This document shows positions 25,312-34,955 of a stretch of 64,000 nt of DNA, one piece after another. The stretch spans positions 124,001 to 188,000 of the forward strand of contig JAEZJV010000014.1 of assembly GCA_023415635.1 (NCBI GenBank). Direction: 5' to 3'. A program made the translations under genes and the position numbers. The stretch comes from Bacillota bacterium (lineage in GTDB: Bacteria; Bacillota; Clostridia; Lachnospirales; Lachnospiraceae). How positions within the stretch are numbered: position 1 is the first letter of the stretch; each line of letters starts with the position of its first letter. The notes under the pieces were generated by a model. The model did no database searches. It had not been told where the DNA came from and worked only from the letters and a program-made list of their open reading frames with translations.

Positions 25312-26352
25312 ATGTTAGAGAATTTGGAACGAATTAAGGAACAGTTTACAGCAGAACTGAAGACTGCCAATGTGAAAGAGGAGCTGGAAAGAATCAGAGT
25401 ATCCTTCCTTGGGAAAAAAGGTTTGGTTACCGAGGCGCTGAAGGATCTTCGTAACCTGGATGCGGAAGCCAAAAAGATGGCAGGTATGCAGGTAAATATA
25501 CTGAAGAATGAGATTGAGCAGGCCATCGTAGATTACCAGAAACAGTTAGAGGAAAGAGAATATTTAAGAGAAATCGAGAGGGCAGAGCGCTACGACTATT
25601 CCATTCCTTCTGATAAGCCGGTCGGTACGATGCATCCGATTACAATTGTACAGACCCAGGTTGAAGATATCTTTAAAACCATGGGCTTCATCATTGAGGA
25701 TGGACTTGAGATACAGACAGAATTTAACAATTTTGAAGGTGTTAATATTCCGAAAAACCACCCGGCAAGAGATATGACGGATACTTACTATCTGGATAAC
25801 GGTCAGCTTCTGAAAACCCATACCTCAGCTGCACAGAATACCATTATGAGAAAATACGGTGCGCCAAAACCTGGCGAGCATCTTAAAGTATTATTTCCAG
25901 GCAGGTGCTTCAGGAATGAAAATATCGACGCCAGCCATGAGAATACCTTCTTTCAAATGGAGGGTATGATGATTGGTGAAGATATCTCCATCTCCAACCT
26001 GATTTATTTTATGAAGGTGCTTTTATCTGAGGTGTTCCAGAGAGAAGTGAAGGTTCGTCTGCGTCCGGGCTTCTTCCCCTTCGTGGAGCCGGGCTTCGAG
26101 CTTGACATCAACTGTGCCATCTGCGGAGGTACAGGCTGTCCTACCTGTAAGCATTCAGGCTGGCTGGAGCTTCTGCCCTGCGGAATGATCCATCCGAACG
26201 TACTTCGCCTTGGAGGCATTGACCCCGATCAATACACTGGATTTGCTTTCGGCCTAGGTATGACCAGACTTGCAATGATGAAGTATAACATCAAGGACAT
26301 CCGCCTCTTTAACGGAGGAAATCTAAAGCAGCTCAAACAATTTACGCGATAA
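25312..26352 (+). CDS. pheS: Phenylalanyl-tRNA synthetase alpha subunit
   Basis: This is the catalytic subunit of the class II (alpha-beta)2 enzyme that charges tRNA-Phe. The 346-residue protein has an N-terminal coiled-coil tRNA-binding arm (about residues 1-85), class II motif 2 in CFRNENIDASHENTFFQMEG, and motif 3 in FGLGMTRLAMMKY. Its length is normal. I place the start at the ATG at 25312, seven bases after AGGAGG; the in-frame ATG at 25306 is only one base from that site. It is regulated by the Phe T-box upstream and co-transcribed with pheT. Confidence 0.96.
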   Translation: MLENLERIKEQFTAELKTANVKEELERIRVSFLGKKGLVTEALKDLRNLDAEAKKMAGMQVNILKNEIEQAIVDYQKQLEEREYLREIERAERYDYSIPSDKPVGTMHPITIVQTQVEDIFKTMGFIIEDGLEIQTEFNNFEGVNIPKNHPARDMTDTYYLDNGQLLKTHTSAAQNTIMRKYGAPKPGEHLKVLFPGRCFRNENIDASHENTFFQMEGMMIGEDISISNLIYFMKVLLSEVFQREVKVRLRPGFFPFVEPGFELDINCAICGGTGCPTCKHSGWLELLPCGMIHPNVLRLGGIDPDQYTGFAFGLGMTRLAMMKYNIKDIRLFNGGNLKQLKQFTR

Positions 26353-26456
26353 TCGGATTATTACATGAACATTAGTACGATTTCTGAGCTTTCAGAGAAA
26401 TGAGTCATAAAATTCATGTATGGTCGCAACATTATTAATAGATCGGAGGAATTATC

Positions 26457-28841
26457 ATGTATATATCAATGAACTGGATATCCGAATTCACGGATTTATC
26501 AGGGATTAATTTAAAAGAACTGATTGGAAGATTCACGCTCTCAACTGCTGAGGTTGAAGGAATCGAAGAAAAAGGAAAGGATATTAGAGGAGTAGTAATC
26601 GGAAAAATCATCGAAATCAACGATCATCCGAACTCCAAGAAGCTTCATCTTGTCAAGGTGGATATCGGCAGAGAAGTCGTGGATTGTGTCTGCGGAGCAC
26701 CGAATGTTTTTGTAGGAGCAGTAGTTCCCTTTGCAACTTTGGGCGGCCAGGTGGGAGAGCTGGAAATCAAGGAAGCTAAGATTGCAGGCGAAATCAGCCA
26801 TGGTATGTGCTGCTCGGAGAAGGAACTGGGTATCAGTGACGACCATTCCGGGTTGATGATTTTGGAGGATATTTATCCTTTAGGAACTGACATTAAGGAA
26901 ATTATGCAGATAGAAGATACCATCTTCGAGGTGGACAATAAATCCTTAACGAATCGTCCTGATCTATGGGGGCATTACGGTATTGCAAGAGAAATATCCG
27001 TACTGACCAAGAGACCGCTAAAGTCTCTGGAGGTAAAGGATACAAGTATTTATAAGGATCTGAAAGCAATTGATGTAAAGGTGGAGAATATAGAGAAATG
27101 CTATCGTTACAGCTGCCTTACCATAGGTAACATCACACAGAAGAAATCTCCGATTAATATGAGAATTCGTCTGAACTACTGCGGTATGAGACCGATCAAT
27201 CTACTGGCGGACTTGACCAATTATCTGATGATGGAGCTGGGCCAGCCGATGCATGCTTTTGACAACGCCAAGGTTACGGCTATCCGTGTAAAGACCTATC
27301 CTGATCCGGTGAACATCACTACCCTGGATGGCGTGGAGCGTAAGGTGGATACAGATACCCTTCTGATCTGTGACGAGAAGGAGCCTGTTGCTATAGGCGG
27401 AATTATGGGTGGAGAGCTTTCAGAAATCACAGATGCTACCAATTCCTTGTTATTGGAGTCAGCTAATTTCGACGGAGTATCCGTAAGAAAATCTTCCACA
27501 AGATTGGGACTTCGTACCGATGCCAGCGCAAGATATGAAAAAACACTTGATCCCGAGCTTACCGTACCGGCAATTGAACGCTTCCTGAAGCTTTTGATGG
27601 ATATTGATCCGGGGGTAGTGGTTACTTCCTCTCTTACCGACTGTTACGTCAGGAAGTATGATAAAATTAAGATCGATTTTGATAAAGCCTTTGTAGACAA
27701 ATATACCGGTATTGATATCCCCTCCGACTTCATTGAGGAGACACTTGCTGCACTCGGCTTTGTTGTTTCCCGCAACCAGGATTCCTTTAGCCTTATTGTG
27801 CCCTCCTGGAGAGCAACCAAGGATGTTACGATGAAGGCGGATATTATAGAGGAAATCACCAGAATCTATGGGTATGATAACTTCGAATATAAGTCCACCA
27901 AGAGCTTCCTTATTCCTGTCCGTCACAGTGTGGAACGCAGCAATGAATACCGAATCAAGGAGCTTCTGTCAGAGCGTTATGCAATGAATGAGGTTCACAG
28001 CTATATCTGGTATGATAGCAAAATGAACAAGGAGTTGGGAATCGTAACGGAACCGAATATCCGCGTTATCAATTCCATTGCGGCTGAAAATGATACCATC
28101 CGTGCGACGATGATCCCGAGTCTTCTTGGATTTATTGCAAGGAATGCGGATAGCTTCCCGGAGATGGGTATGTATGAAATTGGCCGCATCGCCGCCGGTA
28201 TTCGTGCAGACGGTTTATGTGACGAACGCAAGAAGCTAGCATTTGTCATTGCCAGCAAAAAGCTGAGTGAAAAAGATGTATATTTTAAGTGTAAAGAGAT
28301 CATCGAGCAGGTAAGCATGTCAATCAAGAATGTGGCTCCAAGCTTTGTGATCAGAGAAGAGCTTGCTAAATATAATTATATTCATCCCGTCAACAGTGCC
28401 GGTATAATCGTGAAGGGTGAAGAGATTGGATATTTCTCCATTTTAAATCCCAGAGTGAAGAATAAGATTGATAAGAAACTGAACGTTGCATTCGCAGAGA
28501 TTGATATGGCAAATTTTGAGAAGGTTAAAAAAGAGGGTTTGCTTTACACAGAGGTCTCCAAGTATCCGGGCGTTACCATCGATTTAAGCTTACTGATGGA
28601 TAAAGCACTACGATATGAGAATGTCATAGAAAACATTAAAAAATATAGTTGTGAATATATCCAGGGTATCCGTTTAATCGATATCTTTGAAGATGAGAAG
28701 CTGTTGCCCGGAAAGAAGAGCGTAACGGTAAGACTTGATTTCGGTTCTATGGAAAGAACTTTGGAGGGCACCGAAATCCAGACTATGGTTGATGAGCTGC
28801 TGGCAATACTTGCGACTAAGGGTATGGAGATACGTAAGTAA
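26457..28841 (+). CDS. pheT: Phenylalanyl-tRNA synthetase beta subunit
   Basis: This is the large structural and editing subunit of PheRS. The 794-residue protein shows the expected order: an EMAP/Csa3-like tRNA-binding domain near residues 40-150 (GKIIEINDHPNSKKLHLVKVD), the B3/B4 editing region, a B5 domain with an RIYGYDN boundary at about 460, the catalytic-like core, and a C-terminal FDX-ACB domain (YPGVTIDLSLLMD onward). GGAGG precedes the ATG. It follows pheS by 104 bases. Confidence 0.96.
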   Translation: MYISMNWISEFTDLSGINLKELIGRFTLSTAEVEGIEEKGKDIRGVVIGKIIEINDHPNSKKLHLVKVDIGREVVDCVCGAPNVFVGAVVPFATLGGQVGELEIKEAKIAGEISHGMCCSEKELGISDDHSGLMILEDIYPLGTDIKEIMQIEDTIFEVDNKSLTNRPDLWGHYGIAREISVLTKRPLKSLEVKDTSIYKDLKAIDVKVENIEKCYRYSCLTIGNITQKKSPINMRIRLNYCGMRPINLLADLTNYLMMELGQPMHAFDNAKVTAIRVKTYPDPVNITTLDGVERKVDTDTLLICDEKEPVAIGGIMGGELSEITDATNSLLLESANFDGVSVRKSSTRLGLRTDASARYEKTLDPELTVPAIERFLKLLMDIDPGVVVTSSLTDCYVRKYDKIKIDFDKAFVDKYTGIDIPSDFIEETLAALGFVVSRNQDSFSLIVPSWRATKDVTMKADIIEEITRIYGYDNFEYKSTKSFLIPVRHSVERSNEYRIKELLSERYAMNEVHSYIWYDSKMNKELGIVTEPNIRVINSIAAENDTIRATMIPSLLGFIARNADSFPEMGMYEIGRIAAGIRADGLCDERKKLAFVIASKKLSEKDVYFKCKEIIEQVSMSIKNVAPSFVIREELAKYNYIHPVNSAGIIVKGEEIGYFSILNPRVKNKIDKKLNVAFAEIDMANFEKVKKEGLLYTEVSKYPGVTIDLSLLMDKALRYENVIENIKKYSCEYIQGIRLIDIFEDEKLLPGKKSVTVRLDFGSMERTLEGTEIQTMVDELLAILATKGMEIRK

Positions 28842-28847
28842 TTAAGA

Positions 28848-28876
28848 GGTGCCGGAGGGAAGATTTCTCCGGTACC
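28848..28876 (+). terminator. Hairpin after pheT
   Basis: GGTGCCGGAG and CTCCGGTACC pair over ten bases with one wobble. The following TTATTG is a poor T tract, so termination may be weak. Confidence 0.45.
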
Positions 28877-28975
28877 TTATTGATTGGTATAAAATATCAT
28901 GTCCTCGTATAAGAATTTTCTGAGAGTACATATCGGGATAGTGATTGTGGATAACGATATGTAAAACAGGCCGGG

Positions 28976-29536
28976 ATGTGGAATATGGGTTTACAACATA
29001 AGGGAACAGTTACGATAGAGACCTTACGCCTGATCCTTCGACGTTTTGAAGAGCAGGATGCCGAGGACATGTTTAAGAATTGGGCAGGAGATGCTGAGGT
29101 TTGCAGGTTTCTGCCCTGGGGTCCTCATACGAGCGTAGAGGTATCGCTGAAAAGAATCCTGAATTGGCGAGAGGGATATAAAAGGGATAATTCTTATGTA
29201 TGGGCCTTGGTGGCGAAGGGAAAAGGGTGTGCAATCGGCTCCATTAGTGTCGAGATTGCCGACGACAGAGGAGAAAGCTGCGAGATTGGGTATTGTCTTT
29301 CCAAGGAGTATTGGAACAGAGGAGTGATGACTGAGGCGGCACTGGCAGTACTCCATTTCTTGTTCTATGAAGTGGGTTATCGAAGAATACAGGCTAAGCA
29401 TGATATCTTGAATATAGCATCTGGCAGAGTGATGCAGAAGGCCGGAATGCAGTATGTAAAGACGGAGCATATGGTAGGCCTGAGAAAGGACGGAACCTAT
29501 TATGATCTTGATGTATATGTGAAATATGTAGAGTAG
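28976..29536 (+). CDS. GNAT acetyltransferase, RimJ/RimL-like
   Basis: The product is a 186-residue acetyl-CoA-dependent N-acetyltransferase of the RimJ/RimL branch, which acetylates protein N-termini or small amines. Seen: the N-terminal TLRLILRRFEEQDAEDMFKNW, a central EIGYCLSKEYWNRGVMTEAA, which carries the acetyl-CoA-binding region, and the C-terminal VMQKAGMQYVKTEH. The ribosome site is weak, so the start could also be the ATG at 28985. No neighbour reveals its substrate. Confidence 0.86.
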   Translation: MWNMGLQHKGTVTIETLRLILRRFEEQDAEDMFKNWAGDAEVCRFLPWGPHTSVEVSLKRILNWREGYKRDNSYVWALVAKGKGCAIGSISVEIADDRGESCEIGYCLSKEYWNRGVMTEAALAVLHFLFYEVGYRRIQAKHDILNIASGRVMQKAGMQYVKTEHMVGLRKDGTYYDLDVYVKYVE

Positions 29537-29554
29537 AAAACACAGAAGCTTTAG

Positions 29555-29591
29555 CGCCGTATCTGAGAGTGGTTGCTCTTGGAATGCGGCG
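29555..29591 (+). terminator. Possible structured hairpin between the two acetyltransferase genes
   Basis: CGCCGTAT (29555-29562) and ATGCGGCG (29584-29591) pair with one wobble, flanked by AAGCTT on both sides. A run of T follows only after the outer AAGCTTTT near 29613. Confidence 0.35.
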
Positions 29592-29733
29592 TATTATATA
29601 GAGAGAAGCTTTTATTAATGACTATATTTTGGGGCATTCTCGATAACAGTTGATAATGGAGGCCATTTAGTGGTAACATATTCTATGTAGTTAATTCTTA
29701 ATTCTTAACACATAAGATATAGGGGTAAATAAA

Positions 29734-30237
29734 ATGATTAGATTAAGACCGTTCAAGGAAAGTGATATAAAGTACATGCTGGAGTGGCAGATGGATGAGT
29801 TCCAGTTCGCCAGATGGTGCGCTAATTTATTCAGCTATCCTCTGACTATGGAGCAATTGCTGGATTATAAATATAGATTTGATAAGGATGAGCATGCCTG
29901 GATATTTACAGCAGTAGATGATATCGGAACTCCGGTGGGGCATTTCATGATGAGAAATGCCGATTATTCTGAGCAGAACATCAGAATAGGCTTCGTATTG
30001 GTCAATCCGGACTGCCAAGGAAAAGGATACGGCAAGGAAATGATTAAGCTGGCCGTTACTTATGCTACGGAGATACTGAGGTTCAAAAAAGTAAATCTTG
30101 GGGTATTTGATAATAATCCTGCTGCTCATCGCTGCTATGAGGCAGTCGGTTTTCAGAATCAAACTTATAATGCGGATTATATGGATTATCACGGTGAAAA
30201 ATGGGGTGGCTATGAGATGCTGTATACGAAAGAATAA
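29734..30237 (+). CDS. GNAT-family N-acetyltransferase
   Basis: The product is a 167-residue GNAT protein. It starts MIRLRPFKESDIKYMLEW and has the acetyl-CoA pyrophosphate-binding segment VNPDCQGKGYGKEMIKLAV at about residues 90-108, followed by NLGVFDNNPAAHRCYEAVGF, the usual motif B region. A modest AGGGG lies nine bases before the ATG. It is not closely similar to the GNAT gene just upstream. The substrate cannot be told from the sequence. Confidence 0.88.
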   Translation: MIRLRPFKESDIKYMLEWQMDEFQFARWCANLFSYPLTMEQLLDYKYRFDKDEHAWIFTAVDDIGTPVGHFMMRNADYSEQNIRIGFVLVNPDCQGKGYGKEMIKLAVTYATEILRFKKVNLGVFDNNPAAHRCYEAVGFQNQTYNADYMDYHGEKWGGYEMLYTKE

Positions 30238-30445
30238 TGTCTCACAGGCAAAGTACGATAGGTTCCTGTATATTGCAAGAAAAATTTGAAATACTTAAGA
30301 GAAAGCCAGACGGAGAGCCAGCTAATCGGAGAAGTTAGGAAGTATCTTTGTGTTTGTGTTCAACTTATCGTAGTTAATTAAAGGAGTATTATATTGGTTA
30401 AAAATTGCGTTGGTAATCTTATTAATTTAAAGGAGGATGATTTAT

Positions 30446-30880
30446 ATGCTAAGTGAGTTTAAGAAATTTGCATTGCGGGGGAATATGATTGATCTGGCTG
30501 TCGGTATTATTATCGGCACTGCATTTAGCGGGATTGTGAATTCTCTTGTAAATGATATTATTATGCCTGTACTCAGTCTTCTGACTAACAGAATCGATTT
30601 CGAGGACAAGTTTATTGCGCTGGATGGTGGTAAATATGCGACTCTTGCTGATGCCCAGGCACTGGGAGTTGCAACGATCAATTATGGTTTGTTCGTCTCT
30701 GGAGTAATCAATTTTATCATTATGGCATTTGTGGTATTTATTCTGGTCAAATGGATGAATAAGCTAAAAAAACCGGAACCTGTGACGGCTCCTAAGATGA
30801 AGGAGTGCCCTTACTGTAAGACAGAGATTAATATTGCCGCATCCAAATGCCCCAATTGCACCTCGGACATGCCCCAATAG
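30446..30880 (+). CDS. mscL: Large-conductance mechanosensitive channel with C-terminal zinc ribbon
   Basis: MscL forms a pentameric channel in the cytoplasmic membrane that opens on hypo-osmotic shock. The 144-residue protein has the conserved FKKFALRGNMIDLAVGIIIGTAFSGIV of the N-terminal helix and first membrane segment, and a second membrane segment INFIIMAFVVFILVKW. After it comes KECPYCKTEINIAASKCPNC, a CxxC-CxxC zinc ribbon absent from E. coli MscL but seen in some clostridial forms. The ATG at 30446 lies nine bases after AGGAGG; the earlier ATG at 30437 abuts it. Confidence 0.94.
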   Translation: MLSEFKKFALRGNMIDLAVGIIIGTAFSGIVNSLVNDIIMPVLSLLTNRIDFEDKFIALDGGKYATLADAQALGVATINYGLFVSGVINFIIMAFVVFILVKWMNKLKKPEPVTAPKMKECPYCKTEINIAASKCPNCTSDMPQ

Positions 30881-30943
30881 GTCCTTTCTTGATATGCAAT
30901 TTAAACCAGTAGATGAGACTAATCATGGGAGAGGAATTATCAT

Positions 30944-31981
30944 ATGAGAGTTATATTATCGGGATATCAGGCTGGAGTTAATCTCGGTGGCTGGATATCA
31001 CAATTCAGGAAGGCCAGTAAGGAACATTTTAATACCTTCATCACGGAGAAGGATATCGAGCAGATTGCTTCCTGGGGAATGGACCATATAAGGCTGCCGA
31101 TAGACTATACCATAATCGAGTCGGAGGACCGGCCCTTTGAGTATAAGGAAGAGGGATTTGCATACATCGATCAATGTATTGGATGGTGTGAGAGGTATAA
31201 CTTAAATATCGTATTGGATCTTCATAGGACCCCCGGATATGCTTTTCATTCCTTGAGTGAGAATAAGCTATTTGAGGATGAACTGTTACAAAAACGGTTT
31301 CTTTCCATCTGGAAAGTTTTTACCAAGCGTTATCAAGCATACGGAAATAATGTTGTCTTTGAATTACTGAATGAGATCGTGGAACCGAATTCTGATCGTT
31401 GGAATTTGCTTAGCAGAAGGGCTGTCGAGGTAATCAGAGAGCTTGACCGGAACAGGGTAATCATCATCGGAGGGAATCATTATAGCAGTGTCAGAACACT
31501 AAAGGAGCTTGATAGAATAGAGGATGATAATATAGTATATACCTTCCACTATTATGAGCCTCATATTTTTACACATCAAAAGGCCTCCTGGGAGCTGCCA
31601 ATGAGGGAACTTGATTTTGTGGTTTCTTACCCCTCCGGCAGGGAAGAATATCAGAAATATTTGAATAAATCGCAATATTTTCGTGAAAATCTGGAGTGTG
31701 AAGAGAAGATGGGAAAGGATTATATCATCAAATATCTTCAACCAGCTCTGGATTTCATGAGGGAACGTAACGTTGCCCTATACTGCGGTGAATACGGTGT
31801 AATTGAGCATGCTCCCACGGAATCGAAGCTGCGTTGGCATGAAGATGTCAGTGATCTTCTGAAAGAATACGGTATAGGCAGGGCGGTCTGGAGCTATAAG
31901 CTGATGAGCTTCCCTATGGTAGACAGGAACTCGGAGGTTATTAATCAAGAATTGATTAAGATTGTCAGCAAAAAGCTTTGA
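30944..31981 (+). CDS. Glycoside hydrolase family 5 protein, no signal peptide
   Basis: The product is a 345-residue (beta/alpha)8 glycoside hydrolase. It has the GH5 opening GVNLGGWISQF, the DHIRLPIDY strand, LDLHRTPG, LLNEIVEP with the acid/base glutamate, and YCGEYGVIEH with the nucleophile glutamate near residue 285. There is no signal peptide, so it acts in the cytoplasm, most likely on imported beta-linked oligosaccharides. GAGAGG lies upstream of the ATG. It stands alone, followed by a terminator; subfamily and substrate are uncertain. Confidence 0.88.
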   Translation: MRVILSGYQAGVNLGGWISQFRKASKEHFNTFITEKDIEQIASWGMDHIRLPIDYTIIESEDRPFEYKEEGFAYIDQCIGWCERYNLNIVLDLHRTPGYAFHSLSENKLFEDELLQKRFLSIWKVFTKRYQAYGNNVVFELLNEIVEPNSDRWNLLSRRAVEVIRELDRNRVIIIGGNHYSSVRTLKELDRIEDDNIVYTFHYYEPHIFTHQKASWELPMRELDFVVSYPSGREEYQKYLNKSQYFRENLECEEKMGKDYIIKYLQPALDFMRERNVALYCGEYGVIEHAPTESKLRWHEDVSDLLKEYGIGRAVWSYKLMSFPMVDRNSEVINQELIKIVSKKL

Positions 31982-32000
31982 TCCTCTTATCTATATAATG

Positions 32001-32035
32001 AAAAGGGGCCTATCTGATAAGGACTCCTTTTTCTT
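32001..32035 (+). terminator. Intrinsic terminator after the GH5 gene
   Basis: AAAAGGGGCC and GGACTCCTTTT pair imperfectly around TATCTGATAA, followed by a T run. Confidence 0.65.
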
Positions 32036-32160
32036 AATGAATTATCCGTTTTATACAAGTTTTATACTTGTACATAATTCTGTTCATTGCTATAATTGTA
32101 ATTAATATCTGCAAATAGCACAGAATAATTATATAGTTTGATTAACAGAGGAGAACATAG

Positions 32161-32679
32161 ATGCTTCAGAGATTTTATCCGAAAAGATTAGCGGAATCCT
32201 CCTATACCATAGATTATGAGAAGCTTTATCGTGAAGGCTACAGAGGAATATTGTTTGATATTGATAATACTCTTGTAGAGCACGGAGCTGATGCCAGTAA
32301 GCGGGCTATTGAGCTGTTTACTCGTCTAAAAGGCATTGGTTTTCAGACCTGTCTGATTTCGAATAACAGTGATGAACGGGTACGCCGTTTCAATCAGAAT
32401 ATCAATACCAATTATATTCATAAGGCGAATAAGCCTTTTGTAAAAAGTTATTTTAAAGCTGTAAAAATCATGGGTACACGGATAGATAATACTGTTTTTG
32501 TAGGGGACCAGCTATTTACAGACGTGTATGGAGCAAATAGAATTGGTATGATGACCTATCTGGTGAATCCGATCCATCCCAAGGAGGAAATCCAGATTGT
32601 ACTGAAAAGAAAGCTGGAGCGTATCGTGCTTCATTATTACCGTAGGGATATTGCGAAGGGTAAAATTAAAAAGGATTAA
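32161..32679 (+). CDS. yqeG: YqeG-family HAD IIIA phosphatase
   Basis: The product is a 172-residue HAD phosphatase of the YqeG family. It has motif I FDIDNTLVEHG at about residues 34-44, motif II LISNNSDERV at about 63-72, and GDQLFTDVYGANRIGM at about 114-129. In Bacillus, YqeG lies near yqeH and aroE; here it precedes aroK and aroQ. GAGGAG lies just before the ATG. Phosphatidylglycerophosphate has been shown as substrate for related proteins in other organisms, but that is not evident here. Confidence 0.9.
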   Translation: MLQRFYPKRLAESSYTIDYEKLYREGYRGILFDIDNTLVEHGADASKRAIELFTRLKGIGFQTCLISNNSDERVRRFNQNINTNYIHKANKPFVKSYFKAVKIMGTRIDNTVFVGDQLFTDVYGANRIGMMTYLVNPIHPKEEIQIVLKRKLERIVLHYYRRDIAKGKIKKD

Positions 32680-32724
32680 TAAGAGCATTACAGGAAAGCT
32701 AAATAATTACAAAAGAGGTTTAGG

Positions 32725-33231
32725 ATGAATAAGCAAAATATTATTCTAATCGGATTTATGGGTTCCGGTAAGACCAGTGTAGGAGAGCGTCTGGCAGAGA
32801 CGCTAGGCTATCATTTCCGTGATACGGACAGGATGATTGAACAGAAAGCCGGAGATACCATTAATCGTATATTTGCAAATTATGGTGAAGATTACTTTCG
32901 TAAGCTGGAGATGAACCTACTGATGGAATTGATAACCTCTCTTAAGAATACAGTTCTTTCTACTGGCGGAGGGTTACCGCTGCGGGAAGAGAATTCCAAA
33001 TTGCTGAAGGAAATTGGGTTTGTAGTATATCTAAAGGCTTCTAAGCAGACAACGCTACAGCGACTTGCCAATGATACTACCAGACCTCTATTGCAGGGAG
33101 AAGACAGGGAGCAAAAAGTTGAGAAGCTTTTGATGGAACGAATTCCTATCTATGAGAAGGTGGCTCATAAGATCATCGAGACGGATGGCAGATCTGTCAA
33201 CGACATTGTTAATCTTATCATGGAAGCATAA
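32725..33231 (+). CDS. aroK: Shikimate kinase
   Basis: The enzyme phosphorylates shikimate to shikimate 3-phosphate in the aromatic amino acid pathway. The 168-residue protein has the Walker A loop GFMGSGKTSVG at residues 10-20, the shikimate-binding DTDRMIEQ and FR(K)LE segments, and TGGGLPLR in the substrate site. AAGAGG lies before the ATG. It is followed by aroQ, another enzyme of the same pathway. Confidence 0.95.
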   Translation: MNKQNIILIGFMGSGKTSVGERLAETLGYHFRDTDRMIEQKAGDTINRIFANYGEDYFRKLEMNLLMELITSLKNTVLSTGGGLPLREENSKLLKEIGFVVYLKASKQTTLQRLANDTTRPLLQGEDREQKVEKLLMERIPIYEKVAHKIIETDGRSVNDIVNLIMEA

Positions 33232-33313
33232 ATGAGATTAGTCTATAATACGGTCAGGAGAAAGGAAGGTAGTTCGGACACATAACGCATGTCCGGATGA
33301 AGTGGTAACGGCT

Positions 33314-33754
33314 ATGAGAATTTTAGTGATTAACGGACCAAATCTTAATTTTTTGGGTATCAGGGAAAAAAATATCTACGGTGCACGGGATTATAATCAT
33401 CTGCTCGGGCTTTTAGAAGCGAAGGCGAAGAAGGAGGGGATTACGATAGATACCTTTCAAAGTAATAGTGAAGGCGGTATCATCGATCGAATTCAGAAAT
33501 CCTATTATGATGAGGTGGACGGTATTATCATAAATCCAGGAGCCTATACCCATTATAGTTATGCTATCCGTGATGCACTTGCTTCTGTTACGGTTCCTAA
33601 GATAGAAGTACATATTTCTAATGTACATCAGAGAGAAGAATTCCGGCATACCTCCGTTACCGCTGCGACATGTACCGGTCAGATCGTAGGATTGGGGCTC
33701 CAGGGCTATCTGCTAGCAATTGATGCAATAATGAAACTAAAAAATCAAGCTTGA
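33314..33754 (+). CDS. aroQ: 3-dehydroquinate dehydratase, type II
   Basis: This enzyme dehydrates 3-dehydroquinate to 3-dehydroshikimate. The 146-residue protein shows NGPNLNFLGIREKNIYG with the catalytic tyrosine-containing loop, NPGAYTHYSYAIRDAL, and EVHISNVHQREEFRHTS, the standard active-site segments of the dodecameric type II form. The ribosome site is weak; I use ATG at 33314 because the protein then begins at MRILVINGPN, as in its family, and not at the GTG at 33302. Confidence 0.94.
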   Translation: MRILVINGPNLNFLGIREKNIYGARDYNHLLGLLEAKAKKEGITIDTFQSNSEGGIIDRIQKSYYDEVDGIIINPGAYTHYSYAIRDALASVTVPKIEVHISNVHQREEFRHTSVTAATCTGQIVGLGLQGYLLAIDAIMKLKNQA

Positions 33755-33773
33755 ATTTTGGACAGGAGTAAAT

Positions 33774-34841
33774 ATGAATAACTATAAAAGAGTACAGGAA
33801 CTATTGAATAAGCTTTCCATCGATGCGGTTTTGATTTCCAATGGAAACAATATGCGCTATGTGAGCGGCTTTGCTGGCGAGACAGGTTACTTATATATTT
33901 CCAATAATAGGCATGCAGTTGTGACCGATTTCAGGTATACCATTCAGGCTGAAAGAGAAGCGGAAGGTTATGAGGTCATCACGATAGGAAACGGTGGTTA
34001 TGAAGAGACTCTGAATGACATACTTAAAGCAGAAAAGATAAGACGCCTTGGTTTTGAAGCAGAAGATATGTTATATGCTAATTATAGCAGCTTAAAGGAC
34101 AAGCTTCAGGTGGACGAGCTGGTACCGATTGGCGGTGAGATTACAGCTATGCGCAGAATTAAGACTGCAAATGAGCTTGAGATGATTAAGAAAGCTGAGG
34201 CAATCGGAGATCATGTATTTGTTGAAATACTTGACTACCTACAAACCGGAATGACAGAGCTTGAGATAGCGGCAAGAATAGAGTATTTATTAAAATTGAA
34301 GGGTGCACAAGGGATCAGCTTTAATGCTATTGTTGCGTCCGGAGTGAATTCCTCCATGCCGCATGCAGTTCCAACCCATAAGAAGATCGAAAAGGGCGAT
34401 TTTCTGACAATGGATTTTGGCTGTGTCTACGAGGGTTATTGCTCGGATATGACCAGAACAATCGTCATTGGAAAGGCAACCCAGAAGCAGAAGGCGATCT
34501 ATGATGTCGTTCTGAAGGCACAGCTGGCAGCGCTTGATTTCATCAAAGCTGGATTGAAGGGTAAGGAAGTGGATAAGATAGCCCGTGATATCATCTATCA
34601 GGCCGGCTATGAAGGCTGCTTCGGACATGGACTAGGACACAGTGTCGGACTTTACATTCATGAGAATCCAAGACTTTCGATGCTTGAAGAGGATATACTA
34701 GAAGTGGGCATGATAGAGACAATAGAACCAGGAATCTACATCAAAGGCTTTGGTGGTGTCAGAATCGAAGATTTGGTGGTTGTTACAAAAGAAGGACATG
34801 AGAATTTTACATTTTCAGAAAAAGAATTAATTGAATTGTAG
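33774..34841 (+). CDS. M24-family aminopeptidase P (Xaa-Pro peptidase)
   Basis: The product is a 355-residue creatinase-fold metallopeptidase that removes the residue N-terminal to proline. The N-terminal domain (about residues 1-125) is the usual Xaa-Pro partner domain. Metal ligands of the pita-bread domain are visible in MDFGCVYEGYCSDMTRT, HGLGHSVGLYIHE, ETIEPGIYI and GVRIED. GACAGGAG precedes the ATG. The order aroQ - M24 peptidase - efp is common in Firmicutes and suggests a shared transcript. Confidence 0.93.
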   Translation: MNNYKRVQELLNKLSIDAVLISNGNNMRYVSGFAGETGYLYISNNRHAVVTDFRYTIQAEREAEGYEVITIGNGGYEETLNDILKAEKIRRLGFEAEDMLYANYSSLKDKLQVDELVPIGGEITAMRRIKTANELEMIKKAEAIGDHVFVEILDYLQTGMTELEIAARIEYLLKLKGAQGISFNAIVASGVNSSMPHAVPTHKKIEKGDFLTMDFGCVYEGYCSDMTRTIVIGKATQKQKAIYDVVLKAQLAALDFIKAGLKGKEVDKIARDIIYQAGYEGCFGHGLGHSVGLYIHENPRLSMLEEDILEVGMIETIEPGIYIKGFGGVRIEDLVVVTKEGHENFTFSEKELIEL

Positions 34842-34955
34842 AATATAAATATTTTTTTTACACAATATTTATCCGAGCTTTGAAAAAAAATGTTGCAAAA
34901 TAGGCCAGGCTATTATAAACTAAAGAGTAGTCAATTTTAAGGAGGAGTTTTGAGT

